A stretch of DNA of 64,000 nucleotides from Parvularculaceae bacterium (GCA_028284065.1 JANQSJ010000011.1:310001-374000), one strand, 5' to 3'; positions 1 through 8,952 are shown, counted from the stretch's first letter. Notes: generated by a model from the letters alone, not told the origin. Program-made: numbers and translations.

Positions 1-478
1 CCTCAATGCGCTCAATTTCCTCCACCGCAACTACTTGCTGGTCCCACAGGACGCCAAGCAGCGCCGAGCGGTAGATTGAGCGTCCATCAATCAGGATAAG
101 GAGCTTATTCGACGAGCGCCAGTTAAATCCCCGCGCTGCGACCGCCGAATAACTGTTGTCGATGTCGGCGACCTCGAACCCCGGCACGAGTCGCAGGAGC
201 TCGGGAACGGTTGCGGCCCCTGTGCGCCGGATATCGTCCTGGGTGATGACGAAAGACGCCGCTGCGGTGTCTTCGGCGCTCATCGGCCGCCGCGCAACCG
301 ACGTGATGTCGAGCTGCATCAGCGCGTCCAAATCCATGTCGACAAAGGATTCTTCGCTCCACCCTTCGGACGCCGAAAGCGCATACGCCGCAATCGCCAT
401 CGAAGCTGTCTGCAAGCGCGGGCGCCGCTGTCTACGGCGACAATCAGCCCCCAACTGAAGCCTTTTTCGTTCCGCCAT
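1..478 (-). CDS. TonB-dependent receptor, N-terminal part (plug domain), cut by the window edge
   Basis: This frame runs off the left edge of the window, so only the first 159 codons are present. It opens with an ATG at 478 followed by a basic stretch and a hydrophobic segment (ASMAIAAYALSASEG), which looks like a long signal peptide. Next comes DMDLDALMQLDITSVARR, then a plug domain with FVITQDDIRRTGA, PELLRLVPGFEVADID, AARGFNW, LLILIDGRSIY and VEEIERIE. These are hallmark segments of outer-membrane TonB-dependent receptors that import siderophores, cobalamin or other ligands. The ligand cannot be told from this fragment. It is transcribed away from the DOMON-like gene, with an AT-rich promoter region upstream. 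Confidence 0.88.
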   Translation of the reverse strand, partial: MAERKRLQLGADCRRRQRRPRLQTASMAIAAYALSASEGWSEESFVDMDLDALMQLDITSVARRPMSAEDTAAASFVITQDDIRRTGAATVPELLRLVPGFEVADIDNSYSAVAARGFNWRSSNKLLILIDGRSIYRSALLGVLWDQQVVAVEEIERIE

Positions 479-889
479 GTGCGGTTTCCAGGTTCATAAG
501 TTGAACGCACGCCTATGGCGTCGGAAAATTCTAAAATTATAGAATTTGATTAACAATACATGATAAATAGCTATCCATTGTATTTTTATCCGACTATTCA
601 TACTGATTACTTATTTATAAACCTAACGCCTAGTCGACCGATAACCCGGACCAAAGCGTGCGACGCGCGGCGCAGGTCATTTACGAAACGGCGCGCTGGG
701 CTGGCGCAACCATTCGCCGCCCCGTCCGCGCAAAGGCGCGCACGCGAGGCGACAATGGCGGCGTGGACGGGCATGGCGCCAATCGGACCGCCTGAAGTGG
801 ACCGCTTCCGCGAATTGCGACACGGTCGTCCCCCAAAAGCTGAAGGCTCGCCATTTTCTCGGACCAGCAGCAGACCGCCGAAACCGACA
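479..889. other. Gene-free region between the TonB receptor and the DOMON-like gene
   Basis: The part from about 525 to 625 is markedly AT-rich against a GC-rich background and holds the promoter/operator candidate. From about 640 to 889 the sequence is GC-rich. Open frames exist on both strands there, but their translations are arginine-rich and resemble no family I know. I see no RNA gene or repeat. Confidence 0.5.
526..547 (-). promoter_or_regulatory. Candidate -10 element inside an inverted repeat, upstream of the TonB receptor
   Basis: An inverted repeat with 8-base arms (AAATTCTA / TAGAATTT) and a 6-base spacer lies about 48 bases upstream of the receptor ATG. On the minus strand a perfect TATAAT (541 to 536) sits inside it, so a protein bound to the repeat would cover the -10 box. 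TonB receptors are commonly iron-repressed (Fur, Irr or RirA in alphaproteobacteria), but the repeat is not a clear match to any of those sites. No good -35 hexamer is visible at 16-18 bases. Confidence 0.4.
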
Positions 890-1462
890 ATGCCGCCGAA
901 CCAAGCACCCAGAAGCGGGCAGGCCCGCCTTATCGCGCACCCGACGACGCCCGCCGCAATGGTATCGTCGGTCGCCGCCAGTTGCTCGATTGTTGACCGT
1001 CGTGGGATCAACCTAAAGTTTCGCATCGAGGCCGACATGGCGCGGCTTTCGATCCCGGCGCGCGCGACGAGCCGCCGCGGCGCCGATCTCTGGCGGACAA
1101 GCTGTGGCGAGGCGTTCATCCGTCCCCGCGGCGGGACCCTGTATTGGGAGATAAATATCTCGCCGTCTTCCGAGTGGTCCGTTTACAGGTTTGCGTCATA
1201 CCGCTCTGGTAGGTCCGACGAAGCGAACGTAGCCGACGTTGAAATCGAGGTTGCGCGGTTCGAACGCAGGCTGGAGATCGAGGCGTCTTTGGTAACGCCA
1301 TTCCTCCACGAGGTGCTTGAGGAATCCCGGGCGACCGAATTTGACGTCGGCCTTTCGACTGTTATCGAAGACGAAAGCGGCGTGCTGTCATATTGGGCGT
1401 TGGCGCATCCGCCGGGAAAGCCGGACTTTCACCAACCATCGTGCTTCATTTACCGTCCGTAG
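890..1462 (+). CDS. DOMON-like domain-containing protein
   Basis: A 190-residue protein. The family signature reads ARLIAHPTTPAAMVSSVA near the start, then ADLWRTSCGEAFIRPRGG, YWEINISPSSEWSVYRF, YR, and near the end LSYWALAHPPGKPDFHQP. This matches the DOMON-like (carbohydrate/heme-binding beta-sandwich type) proteins that I recall beside DUF1343 genes in alphaproteobacteria. No signal peptide is visible. The ATG at 890 gives the expected short N-terminus; the frame is open upstream to 560, but that part is unlike the family and arginine-rich. No strong ribosome site precedes 890, so the start is uncertain. It ends 9 bases before the NamZ-like gene, so the two are probably co-transcribed. Confidence 0.75.
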   Translation: MPPNQAPRSGQARLIAHPTTPAAMVSSVAASCSIVDRRGINLKFRIEADMARLSIPARATSRRGADLWRTSCGEAFIRPRGGTLYWEINISPSSEWSVYRFASYRSGRSDEANVADVEIEVARFERRLEIEASLVTPFLHEVLEESRATEFDVGLSTVIEDESGVLSYWALAHPPGKPDFHQPSCFIYRP

Positions 1463-1471
1463 GGGCTGCTT

Positions 1472-2677
1472 ATGATCAAGTTCGGCATCGACCGTCTGGT
1501 GGAGGACAAGGCGCTTCGCGCCGCGCTCGCCGGCAAGCGCGTGGCGCTCCTCGCCCATCCCGCGTCGGTGACGGCGGACCTTACGCATTCGCTCGACGCC
1601 CTCGCGTCACTGGATGATGTGGCCGTCTCCGCCGCTTTCGGGCCTCAGCACGGGCTACGCGGCGACAAGCAGGACAATATGGTGGAGTCCGAGAATTATC
1701 AGGACCCTGCGCACGGAGTTCCGGTGTTCAGTCTTTATGGAGAGGTCCGGCGCCCTACGGACGATATGCTGAACAGCTTCGACGTGCTGCTGGTCGATCT
1801 CCAAGACCTAGGTTGCCGCATCTACACCTTCGCTACGACCCTGCTTTACGTTCTTGAGGGCGCGGCGGCGCGCAAAAAGTCCGTATGGGTCCTTGACCGT
1901 CCGAATCCGGCGGGACGGCCCATAGAAGGCCTGACGCTGCGGCCGGGCTGGGAGAGCTTCGTCGGCGCCGGGCCGATGCCAATGAGGCATGGACTAACCC
2001 TCGGCGAACTGGGACGTTGGTTCATCAAGACGTTCCGGCTCGACGTCGACTACCATGTCATCGAGATGGAGGGCTGGCGGCCCGCCGAGACGCCCGGGTT
2101 CGGCTGGCCGATGCTGGAACGCCCCTGGATCAATCCAAGCCCGAACGCCCCGACGCTGGGCATGGCGCGCGCTTACGCCGGAACTGTGATGGTTGAGGGA
2201 ACGACCCTGTCCGAGGGCCGCGGCTCAACCCGGCCGCTAGAGCTCTTCGGCGCGCCGGACATTGACGCGCGGGCGGTCGCTGCGGAGATGCGCCGCCGGG
2301 CCCCGGATTGGCTGGCGGGCTGCAGCGTCAGGGAGTGCTGGTTCGAGCCGACCTTCCACAAGCATGCGGGCGGGCTGTGCAACGGCCTTCAGATCCATAC
2401 CGATGCGCCCTCCTATGATCACGGCGCGTTCCGCCCCTGGCGGCTTATATCGGTCGCCTTCAAGTCAGTCCGCGCGCTTTATCCAGACTACGAGCTATGG
2501 CGCGATTTTCCGTATGAATACGAATTTGATAAGCTCGCCATTGACGTCATCAATGGCGGCCCGGCCCTGCGGGAATGGGTTGACGACGATGAGGCGACGC
2601 CCGGCGATCTCGAGAGACTTGCCGCGCCGGACGAGGCCACATGGGCCGCCGAAACACGCGACTGCCTGATTTACTGA
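1472..2677 (+). CDS. DUF1343 / exo-beta-N-acetylmuramidase NamZ-like protein
   Basis: A 401-residue protein of the DUF1343 family. Characterised members (NamZ of Bacillus subtilis) release N-acetylmuramic acid from the ends of peptidoglycan fragments. Visible family segments are GKRVALLAHPASVT, FGPQHGLRGDKQ (residues 56-67), GVPVFSLYGEVRRPT, FDVLLVDLQDLGCRIYTF, VLDRPNPAGR and TLSEGRGSTRP. There is no signal peptide, so it would act in the cytoplasm on imported or recycled muropeptides unless exported another way. NamZ proteins, as I recall, carry PEHG where this has PQHG at residues 58-61, which may matter for catalysis. The stop overlaps the converging gene by 7 bases. Confidence 0.85.
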   Translation: MIKFGIDRLVEDKALRAALAGKRVALLAHPASVTADLTHSLDALASLDDVAVSAAFGPQHGLRGDKQDNMVESENYQDPAHGVPVFSLYGEVRRPTDDMLNSFDVLLVDLQDLGCRIYTFATTLLYVLEGAAARKKSVWVLDRPNPAGRPIEGLTLRPGWESFVGAGPMPMRHGLTLGELGRWFIKTFRLDVDYHVIEMEGWRPAETPGFGWPMLERPWINPSPNAPTLGMARAYAGTVMVEGTTLSEGRGSTRPLELFGAPDIDARAVAAEMRRRAPDWLAGCSVRECWFEPTFHKHAGGLCNGLQIHTDAPSYDHGAFRPWRLISVAFKSVRALYPDYELWRDFPYEYEFDKLAIDVINGGPALREWVDDDEATPGDLERLAAPDEATWAAETRDCLIY

Positions 2678-4392
2678 TGCGGCGCAGCGTCTGATCGCCA
2701 GCCTTCGCAGCGCGCCGAGCGCTCGCCCGGATCATACAGAATCGCGCACAGGTCAGGCCTTGTTCGCAGTCTCTTCTTCAGCCCTTCGGACATAAGCGCA
2801 TCTAAATCTGCGCGGCGCCCTTCCGCCGAGCCTGAAGCCATGGAAACAGCGCTTAGTCTTTTAAGCCAGACAATCTCCTGGCCGAATTGCTCGATGTCCG
2901 GATCATCCGCCCTCAAGTGCATCAATTCCCCGCGGCGGTCTGCAATTTCATTGAGCGCCGGCGCCACTTGGCGGCTAATCTGATAGAGTTGTCGTTGGAT
3001 TGCCGGTTCGGCTGACCAAGCCGCGCCGCCGGCCCCTTCACCTGAGCCGAATTCCGCAGCCCTCGCGGCGTCAAGAACGCCGGCCCCGAAGCGTCGATAG
3101 TCCCACTCCCCTTGCGCGCAAGCGCAATGAGACATAACGCTCCGGAACCGGCGCTGCAGCGTCTCCCCCGCTGCCAATGAGGCGACCGCCGCCGCGCGGC
3201 CAATCGCCGAAAGCCATAACGCGGCGATGCCCGCCGCGATCGCCGTCTCCATTGCCCCATCGCCGCCTGAAGCGCCGGCAGGAGCGCAGAACGCGATTGC
3301 TTCGCTCCCGTCGCCGACGCCGAAGAAGGACGAGTCGCCAAGGTCTGCCGCGCCGACGCCCGAGGTGAGGCGGCCGACTGCGCCGACCGCGACAGCGCCG
3401 CGATAGCACGCGGGAAACGCCGGAATCTCGACGGCCTTTGGCGCTTTCGTCAGTACAATGATGTTTTCAGCGAGCGCCGCGTCAATAGCGCCAAAGAGCG
3501 CCCGGCTGGGCAAACCGTCAACGTCAACTGCAATAATATCCGCCTTGCGCCTGCGCGCAGCGTCAATCGCCCTTGCGGTTGAGGAAGCGACGCCTTGAAT
3601 GTCGGCCCCACTCGCGAGATCTGTGATCAGTTCCGCATTTGGAGCGACTGCGCTGACGGCGTCGCATGGCCGCTCTAGGTCGCGATCGGCCAATTTGTCA
3701 TGACGGTCTCCGCCCCGCTTCGGCGGATTGCCGCTAAAGGTCGACGGGTCTAGGGGAGCGTGCTTCCAGCCGCCGACCTGCGGGCGGTCGGGCGCGGCAG
3801 GCGGCCGGAGCCATGAAGTCGCGCTATACTCCGTCCACACCTCATTCCGCGCCCCTATCAGCGCAATCGTTACGCCTTGGCCGCGCGCCGTTCGCCATGC
3901 CTTCTCCGCTCGAATCGACCTCAGAAGCGCCAGCTGCGACGTTCGCGCGTCGGGCGCCTCGCGGCCCAAGCGACCCGCCGGCGCGTCATGGCTGATCTCG
4001 AGGTCGGGCTCCGCAGACGCCACATCTTCGCGGCCCGCCAAAAGATATGCGATCTCAAATGGACCGCCGCCCAAATCTGCGAACGAAATGCCGCAAAAGC
4101 TCAGCAGGAAAAACCGCGGCGCATCCTCGTCAAACAGCGGCGCGACGTTGAAACTCACCCCGGGGAAGCAAGATGAGAAGCGCGCGGCCACTTCGCTCGC
4201 CGGCAGCGCTTTTCGCATCTCCACGAGAAAGGCCGCCGCGCCGTGCGCGAACCGCCTTGAAGCAAGCGCGGGACCGCCGACACGGACGGCGTGGCCGCCG
4301 CAGGTTGCTCCTGCGGCGGCCTGCAAATCGGCGATCCGCGCAATCTGCGCTCTCGCCCCGACGCTATTCTCCCCCAAGATCTGCGCCCTCAT
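2671..4392 (-). CDS. Subtilase-fold (S8-like) protein with no recognisable catalytic residues
   Basis: A 573-residue protein from the ATG at 4392; a GTG at 4551 would add 53 unlikely-looking residues. An inhibitor-I9-like stretch (AYLLAGREDVASAEPD, about 115-130) leads into a subtilase-like core: LLRSIRAEKAWRTARGQG, then VTIALIG where active enzymes have a D-T-G motif (Gly180). The HGTHVAG region is replaced by RPCDAVSAVAPNAELI, the oxyanion Asn segment by VLTKAPKAVEIPAFPACYR, and the GTS-x-A-T motif by GDGAMETAIAAGIAALWL (Ala380 at the serine). Asp, His, Asn and Ser are thus all missing, pointing to a pseudoprotease rather than an enzyme. The C-terminal 120 residues look helical. No signal peptide is seen. 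It is divergent from the FAD oxidoreductase. Confidence 0.65.
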   Translation of the reverse strand: MRAQILGENSVGARAQIARIADLQAAAGATCGGHAVRVGGPALASRRFAHGAAAFLVEMRKALPASEVAARFSSCFPGVSFNVAPLFDEDAPRFFLLSFCGISFADLGGGPFEIAYLLAGREDVASAEPDLEISHDAPAGRLGREAPDARTSQLALLRSIRAEKAWRTARGQGVTIALIGARNEVWTEYSATSWLRPPAAPDRPQVGGWKHAPLDPSTFSGNPPKRGGDRHDKLADRDLERPCDAVSAVAPNAELITDLASGADIQGVASSTARAIDAARRRKADIIAVDVDGLPSRALFGAIDAALAENIIVLTKAPKAVEIPAFPACYRGAVAVGAVGRLTSGVGAADLGDSSFFGVGDGSEAIAFCAPAGASGGDGAMETAIAAGIAALWLSAIGRAAAVASLAAGETLQRRFRSVMSHCACAQGEWDYRRFGAGVLDAARAAEFGSGEGAGGAAWSAEPAIQRQLYQISRQVAPALNEIADRRGELMHLRADDPDIEQFGQEIVWLKRLSAVSMASGSAEGRRADLDALMSEGLKKRLRTRPDLCAILYDPGERSARCEGWRSDAAPHQ

Positions 4393-4607
4393 TGCCCTGG
4401 TCCTGTTCTCCCGCCCGGCCCAACAAAGCCGGATTTCCCTTGGCCGCTCGTCGCATAGCCATGATGTGTGACGCGCTGCGTTCCTCAGGCGTGAAAGAAT
4501 CGTTCCTAGGCTGCGCGCCGCCGCCTTGATGTGCGGGTCGCGCAAATTCACTGGCCGCGGCGATGATTGCGATCATGCGGCGACATAGAGAATTGGAGAG
4601 GGCCTCA

Positions 4608-6779
4608 ATGACGACGAGTGGGACCGGAGGAACGACAGGCGAAAAACGGAAAATCGCGATCCTCGGCGGCGGAATTGGGGGATTGACGGCTGCGCTCGAC
4701 CTGACCGCGACGCCGGAGCTCCGCGAGAAGTACGAAGTCACTGTCCATCAGATGGGCTGGCGCCTCGGCGGAAAGTGCGCGACGGGGCGCAACCCGGACA
4801 TGTTCGATCGGATCGAGGAGCACGGGATTCACGGTTTCACGGGCGCATATTTCAATGCGTTGCCGATGATGAAGGCCGCCTATGAAGAATGGGCGACCCT
4901 TGACGAGACGGATTACGGCCCAGCGCCCGACCACCCGCTCGCGACGTTCGAAAAAGCGTTTCCGCCGCGCGATTCTTCGTTTTTCTGGGAGCTGCACGAT
5001 GGCCGACTGAAACGCTGGCGGATTTACAGGCCGCCGAACGGCCTCACGCTCGAAGACGCGCAAAAATTCGGAACGCTCGCGAGCTGGCTGAAATTCATGA
5101 AGAAGGCGTTCGCCCAGCGCCCGCCGGATCCCGACGAGGCCCCCTCCCCCGACGCGACGCCGACGCAGCCGCGCGATGAGGTGCTGGACCCGTTTCTCGA
5201 CGAGGTCGAAAAAGAGATAGGGGGCGCCGACGCTCCAAACGCGCCGTGCGGATCAGGCGCGGCGAAAGACCTCGACCTGGGGACGATGCCTGATCGGCTG
5301 AAACAGCCGCCCTGCGCCCAGAAGGCTGAGGAAACCGACGCCGAACGACGCGATCGAATTACGAGAACGCTTCTGGAAGTAATCTTGCGCGGCCTCATGA
5401 TCGACGACATCGAGGCGAAGGGCTTCAAGAGCGTTGACCATGAGAACTTCGCCGACTGGCTTCGCCGTCACGGCGCGCCGGAAGACGTAATGGCCTCGCC
5501 ACTCGCGGTTTCGCCGATCAACACGACCTATCAGTACCCGAATGGCGATTACACGCGCCCGCCCCAGATGAGCGCGTCCGCTTACCTGCAATGGTTTCTG
5601 CGCGGTTTCGTGACGCTCGGCCACGCCTTTTACCTGTTCGCCGGCGGATCGGGCGAAACGCTCGTGACGCCGATCTACGCAATTCTGCGCAAGCGCGGCG
5701 TGAAATTCGAGTTCTTCCACCGAGTGGAGAGCATCGAAGCGGAACGCGACATCGTCTCGGAGGTTAAGGTCACGAAGCAGGCAAGCGTCAAACGCGGCGA
5801 GTACGATCCATTCGTCAGGGTCCGCGGCCTTCACGCCTGGCCGCACACGCCGATTTACGACCAGTTGGAAAACGCTGAAGCGCTCAAGGGCGTCGACCTT
5901 GAGAATCCGTACGCCGACTTAGAAGATATCGGAGAGCGTCTGTCGCTAAAGGTAGGCGAGGATTTCGACCATGTGGTGATCGCGATGCCGATCGGCGCGC
6001 TAAAGCTCGCGGCCGCGCCGCTCGGGCGACGTGACGCCGACTGGCGCGCAATGCTTGAAGGCATGACGTCGATCGGCACCCAAAACATGCAGATCTGGAT
6101 GTCGAAGAGCCTTGAAAAGCTTGGCGAGGTCGGGCGCGATCCCGCCGGCGGCCCGTGGTACTTTCTCGCGGGGAATTACCGTGGCGGCCCGCATGGGCAT
6201 GCTGACTTCAGCAAATACATAGAATTCGAAAGCTGGCCGGCCGACGCTACGCCTAAGACGTGCATTTATTTCAGCGGCGTTCTGCAGCCGGACGGCGAGA
6301 ACGCCCCGTCCCGTTCGGCCGACGACGCGCGCGCAAAAGCCGAGTGCCTGGCGCTCTTGAAAATGGCCGGGTCGCAGCTTCGTCCCGGATTTTCTAACCC
6401 AGCGGCGACCGCCTCACCCTTTCCGATGGATTTTGGCCTGCTCGCCTGCCCGCATGACGAGAGCGCGAAAGGGCTTGACAGGTTCGATCACCAATACTGG
6501 CGGTCGAACACCTATCCGAGCGAACGATACACATCATCGCCGCCCGGCACCAAGGCGCTGCGCCTCGACCCACTAGACGCAAAATTCCGAAATGCGACCG
6601 TCGCCGGGGACTGGACGGATTTTGGCATGAACGTCGGCAGCTTTGAGGGCGCGTGCATGTCGGGAAAACTCGCCGCCTCCGCTATCGAGCCCAGCCTCGA
6701 CCCGGCGCGTATCGTCGGCCTTTTCCCGACCAAAGGAGACGCGCCGGAGACCGCAAAAGAGGGGCCGCATTCCTCCTGA
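4608..6779 (+). CDS. Large FAD-dependent oxidoreductase (amine oxidase / carotenoid desaturase-like)
   Basis: A 723-residue flavoprotein. KIAILGGGIGGLTAALDL at residues 15-32 is the FAD-binding Rossmann motif, followed by VTVHQMGWRLGGKCATGRN, the GGK segment of desaturase and monoamine-oxidase folds. The C-terminus has the matching second FAD motif, TVAGDWTDFGMNVGSFEGA and MSGKLAASAI (about residue 663 on). An Asp/Pro-rich insertion around 170-190 and the overall length exceed typical desaturases of about 500 residues. The start at 4608 is preceded by GGAGAG; an in-frame ATG at 4563 lacks one. The substrate is unknown. It is followed by the SARP-like regulator 72 bases downstream and is divergent from the pseudo-subtilase. 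Confidence 0.82.
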   Translation: MTTSGTGGTTGEKRKIAILGGGIGGLTAALDLTATPELREKYEVTVHQMGWRLGGKCATGRNPDMFDRIEEHGIHGFTGAYFNALPMMKAAYEEWATLDETDYGPAPDHPLATFEKAFPPRDSSFFWELHDGRLKRWRIYRPPNGLTLEDAQKFGTLASWLKFMKKAFAQRPPDPDEAPSPDATPTQPRDEVLDPFLDEVEKEIGGADAPNAPCGSGAAKDLDLGTMPDRLKQPPCAQKAEETDAERRDRITRTLLEVILRGLMIDDIEAKGFKSVDHENFADWLRRHGAPEDVMASPLAVSPINTTYQYPNGDYTRPPQMSASAYLQWFLRGFVTLGHAFYLFAGGSGETLVTPIYAILRKRGVKFEFFHRVESIEAERDIVSEVKVTKQASVKRGEYDPFVRVRGLHAWPHTPIYDQLENAEALKGVDLENPYADLEDIGERLSLKVGEDFDHVVIAMPIGALKLAAAPLGRRDADWRAMLEGMTSIGTQNMQIWMSKSLEKLGEVGRDPAGGPWYFLAGNYRGGPHGHADFSKYIEFESWPADATPKTCIYFSGVLQPDGENAPSRSADDARAKAECLALLKMAGSQLRPGFSNPAATASPFPMDFGLLACPHDESAKGLDRFDHQYWRSNTYPSERYTSSPPGTKALRLDPLDAKFRNATVAGDWTDFGMNVGSFEGACMSGKLAASAIEPSLDPARIVGLFPTKGDAPETAKEGPHSS

Positions 6780-6851
6780 CCGACATCTAAACAGTTCAGC
6801 TAGACATGAAAAAGCCGCCGCGATACTCTATTATTGAGGGTACCGGGGCAG

Positions 6852-8798
6852 ATGACGCGTTTTCTTGTCCACCTATTCGGCGACTTCGCGATCCGCGCCG
6901 AAGACGGCGGCGATGCGGCGTTGAAGCTTTGCAAGGGCGAGGCCGTCCTGATCGCCTTGTGCCTTTCGCAAGGGGCGCCGCTCGGGCGGGGTCAGTTGCT
7001 CCTTAGTCTTTGGCCAAACGCAACGGACCATCACGCGAAAGCGTCCTTGCGTAAGGCGTTAAGCAGAGTTCGAGAGGTTCTTGGGGACACCGCAATCCTC
7101 ACGCTGCCGGGCGGGCGGCTTCAGCTGAACAGCGACATCGTCTCCACCGACATCGATCGTCTTCTGGACGCGCTAAAGGCCGGACAATGGCTCGACGCCG
7201 CCGCAATGGCCCCGAAAGCTAGCGTCCTGAAGTTCTGGCGCGGGCCAACTCCTGAGTTTGAGGACTGGGTAAGCGACGAGCGGCGCGCCTATGACGCGCG
7301 CGTCGCCGCCCTACTAGTGGAAGGCGCTGCGACGGCGCAGCGCGAGGGAGCGCATGCCGAGGCGGCGCGGCTCGCCGAAGCGGCCTTCGCGGTCGACCCG
7401 GATAATGAGGCGGCGTTGCGGATCGGCATCAAGTCGCTTTGCGCAAAAGGGGAGCCGTCGCGCGCGCGCCGACTATTCGAGGAGGCCGGGCATCGACTGC
7501 GCGAAGACCTTGGCGTTGATCTCAGCGACGCGACCCGCGACACCCTCGAGCGGGAAGTCGCGCTAGCGTCAGGCGACCCGCGCGCCGAGCCTTCGCAAAA
7601 AGCCGCCGACGAGCGGCCGATGGTGATCATCAGCCCGTTTCGTCCGCTGGAGCCCGGAGAGGGCAATGAGTATCTGGGGATCGCGCTCGCAGAGGAGCTG
7701 TTATCGCGCCTGTCGCGCAACAAGTGGCTTCATATCGTCGCCGATGGCATGCCCGGCACCTACAAACCGCCCAATATCACGACCCATGCTGATGAATATG
7801 CGCGCAGCAAATACGCCGTCGGCGGCGTCTACCTGGCGACGGATCGCGCATTCCGCCTCACCGTTCGGGTAACTGACGTCCATCAGCAAAAAGAGGTCTG
7901 GGGCGAGCGCTACGACGCCGATTTATCGGATTTGATGAAGATCCAGAACGAGTTGAGCTTGCGCCTCGCCTCCGAGATCGAACCTGAAGTGATGCGCGCC
8001 GAACAGAATGCGTCGATGCAGCTTGACGAACAGGACCTGAAGGCGTGGACGCAGATTATGAGGGCGCGGTACCTGTTCTGGCGCACACAGTTCAAAGACA
8101 ATCAGAAGGCCATCTTTCTTCTTCAAGAGATGCTAAAGCGCCAGCCGGATGACGTGCCGGCGCTCGCGACCCTTTCATTCGCGATGCTGCTGAATGTCTG
8201 GAGTTTCTGGACCAACGTACCGGAAGAGGCCCTTTTGGAGAGCGAGCGCGCGGCGCGACGGGCGGTTCGCATCGCGGATCAGGATCCCTGGACGCACTTT
8301 ACACTTGGTACGTGCCTGCTCGCGCGGGGCGATATTGACGGGGCGGAGCCTTCGTTGCTCCGCGCCCTGGAGCTAAATCCGGCTTTCGCCGCCGCGCGGG
8401 GCGAATATGCGCGCCTCTTGCTTTTCAAGGGCGAGCTTGACCGCGCCTACGAAGAGGCGACAGCCGCCGTCTCGACAAGCCCGAGCGACCCCCATGCCAG
8501 CCTGGCCATGAATACGGCCGGTCTCGCGGCGCTTCTTTCCGACAGGAAAGAAGAAGCGATGGACTGGGCGCTCAAGGCCGCCGGCGCGAACGCCCCTTGG
8601 TTCCACCATCAGTTACTGCTCGCGCTTTGCCATCACGCGCTGGGCAAACACGACATCGCGCTTGAGAAATTCCGGATAGCGAGAAAAATGGCGCCAAACA
8701 TGAACGTGGAAGGTCTGGTGCGGAGCCATCCCTTCCAGAACGAAGTCCACCGGGAGCGTTACTTCGGGCCGCTCTTCGAGATGGAGCGCCAGCAATAG
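6852..8798 (+). CDS. SARP/BTAD-type transcriptional regulator with TolB-like and TPR regions
   Basis: A 648-residue regulator. Residues 1-95 look like an OmpR-type winged helix (LFGDFAIRA, SLRKALSRVREVLGD, LNSDIVSTD). About 98-240 is a bacterial transcriptional activator domain with helical repeats (AFAVDPDNEAALR, RARRLFEEAGHRLREDLGV). About 262-390 matches the TolB-like segment seen in CadC- and cyclase-linked regulators (VIISPFRPL, YLGIALAEELLSRLSRN, VWGERYDADLSDL). About 395-640 holds TPR-like repeats (RALELNPAFAAARGEYARLL). There is no ATPase domain and no membrane segment. ATG 6852 is preferred over TTG 6834. It probably controls the preceding oxidoreductase and perhaps the divergent pseudo-subtilase. 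Confidence 0.75.
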   Translation: MTRFLVHLFGDFAIRAEDGGDAALKLCKGEAVLIALCLSQGAPLGRGQLLLSLWPNATDHHAKASLRKALSRVREVLGDTAILTLPGGRLQLNSDIVSTDIDRLLDALKAGQWLDAAAMAPKASVLKFWRGPTPEFEDWVSDERRAYDARVAALLVEGAATAQREGAHAEAARLAEAAFAVDPDNEAALRIGIKSLCAKGEPSRARRLFEEAGHRLREDLGVDLSDATRDTLEREVALASGDPRAEPSQKAADERPMVIISPFRPLEPGEGNEYLGIALAEELLSRLSRNKWLHIVADGMPGTYKPPNITTHADEYARSKYAVGGVYLATDRAFRLTVRVTDVHQQKEVWGERYDADLSDLMKIQNELSLRLASEIEPEVMRAEQNASMQLDEQDLKAWTQIMRARYLFWRTQFKDNQKAIFLLQEMLKRQPDDVPALATLSFAMLLNVWSFWTNVPEEALLESERAARRAVRIADQDPWTHFTLGTCLLARGDIDGAEPSLLRALELNPAFAAARGEYARLLLFKGELDRAYEEATAAVSTSPSDPHASLAMNTAGLAALLSDRKEEAMDWALKAAGANAPWFHHQLLLALCHHALGKHDIALEKFRIARKMAPNMNVEGLVRSHPFQNEVHRERYFGPLFEMERQQ

Positions 8799-8952
8799 CA
8801 GCGCCGCCTGCGCGTTTGCGGCCAGGATAGCGGCGCGTCGAAACATCTGGCGCACCCATCAGGTCGCGCGGGCGATCTAGGCGCTTCTTGCGCTGCGGCG
8901 CACGACTGCGCGGGACGAGCGTTGACTGGTTTGCTCGGTGCGCTCGGCGGTT

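Noticed and set aside
607-1119. A 170-codon minus-strand frame opposite the DOMON-like gene.
   Set aside because: No domain, signal or ribosome site; it overlaps the conserved part of the DOMON-like gene.
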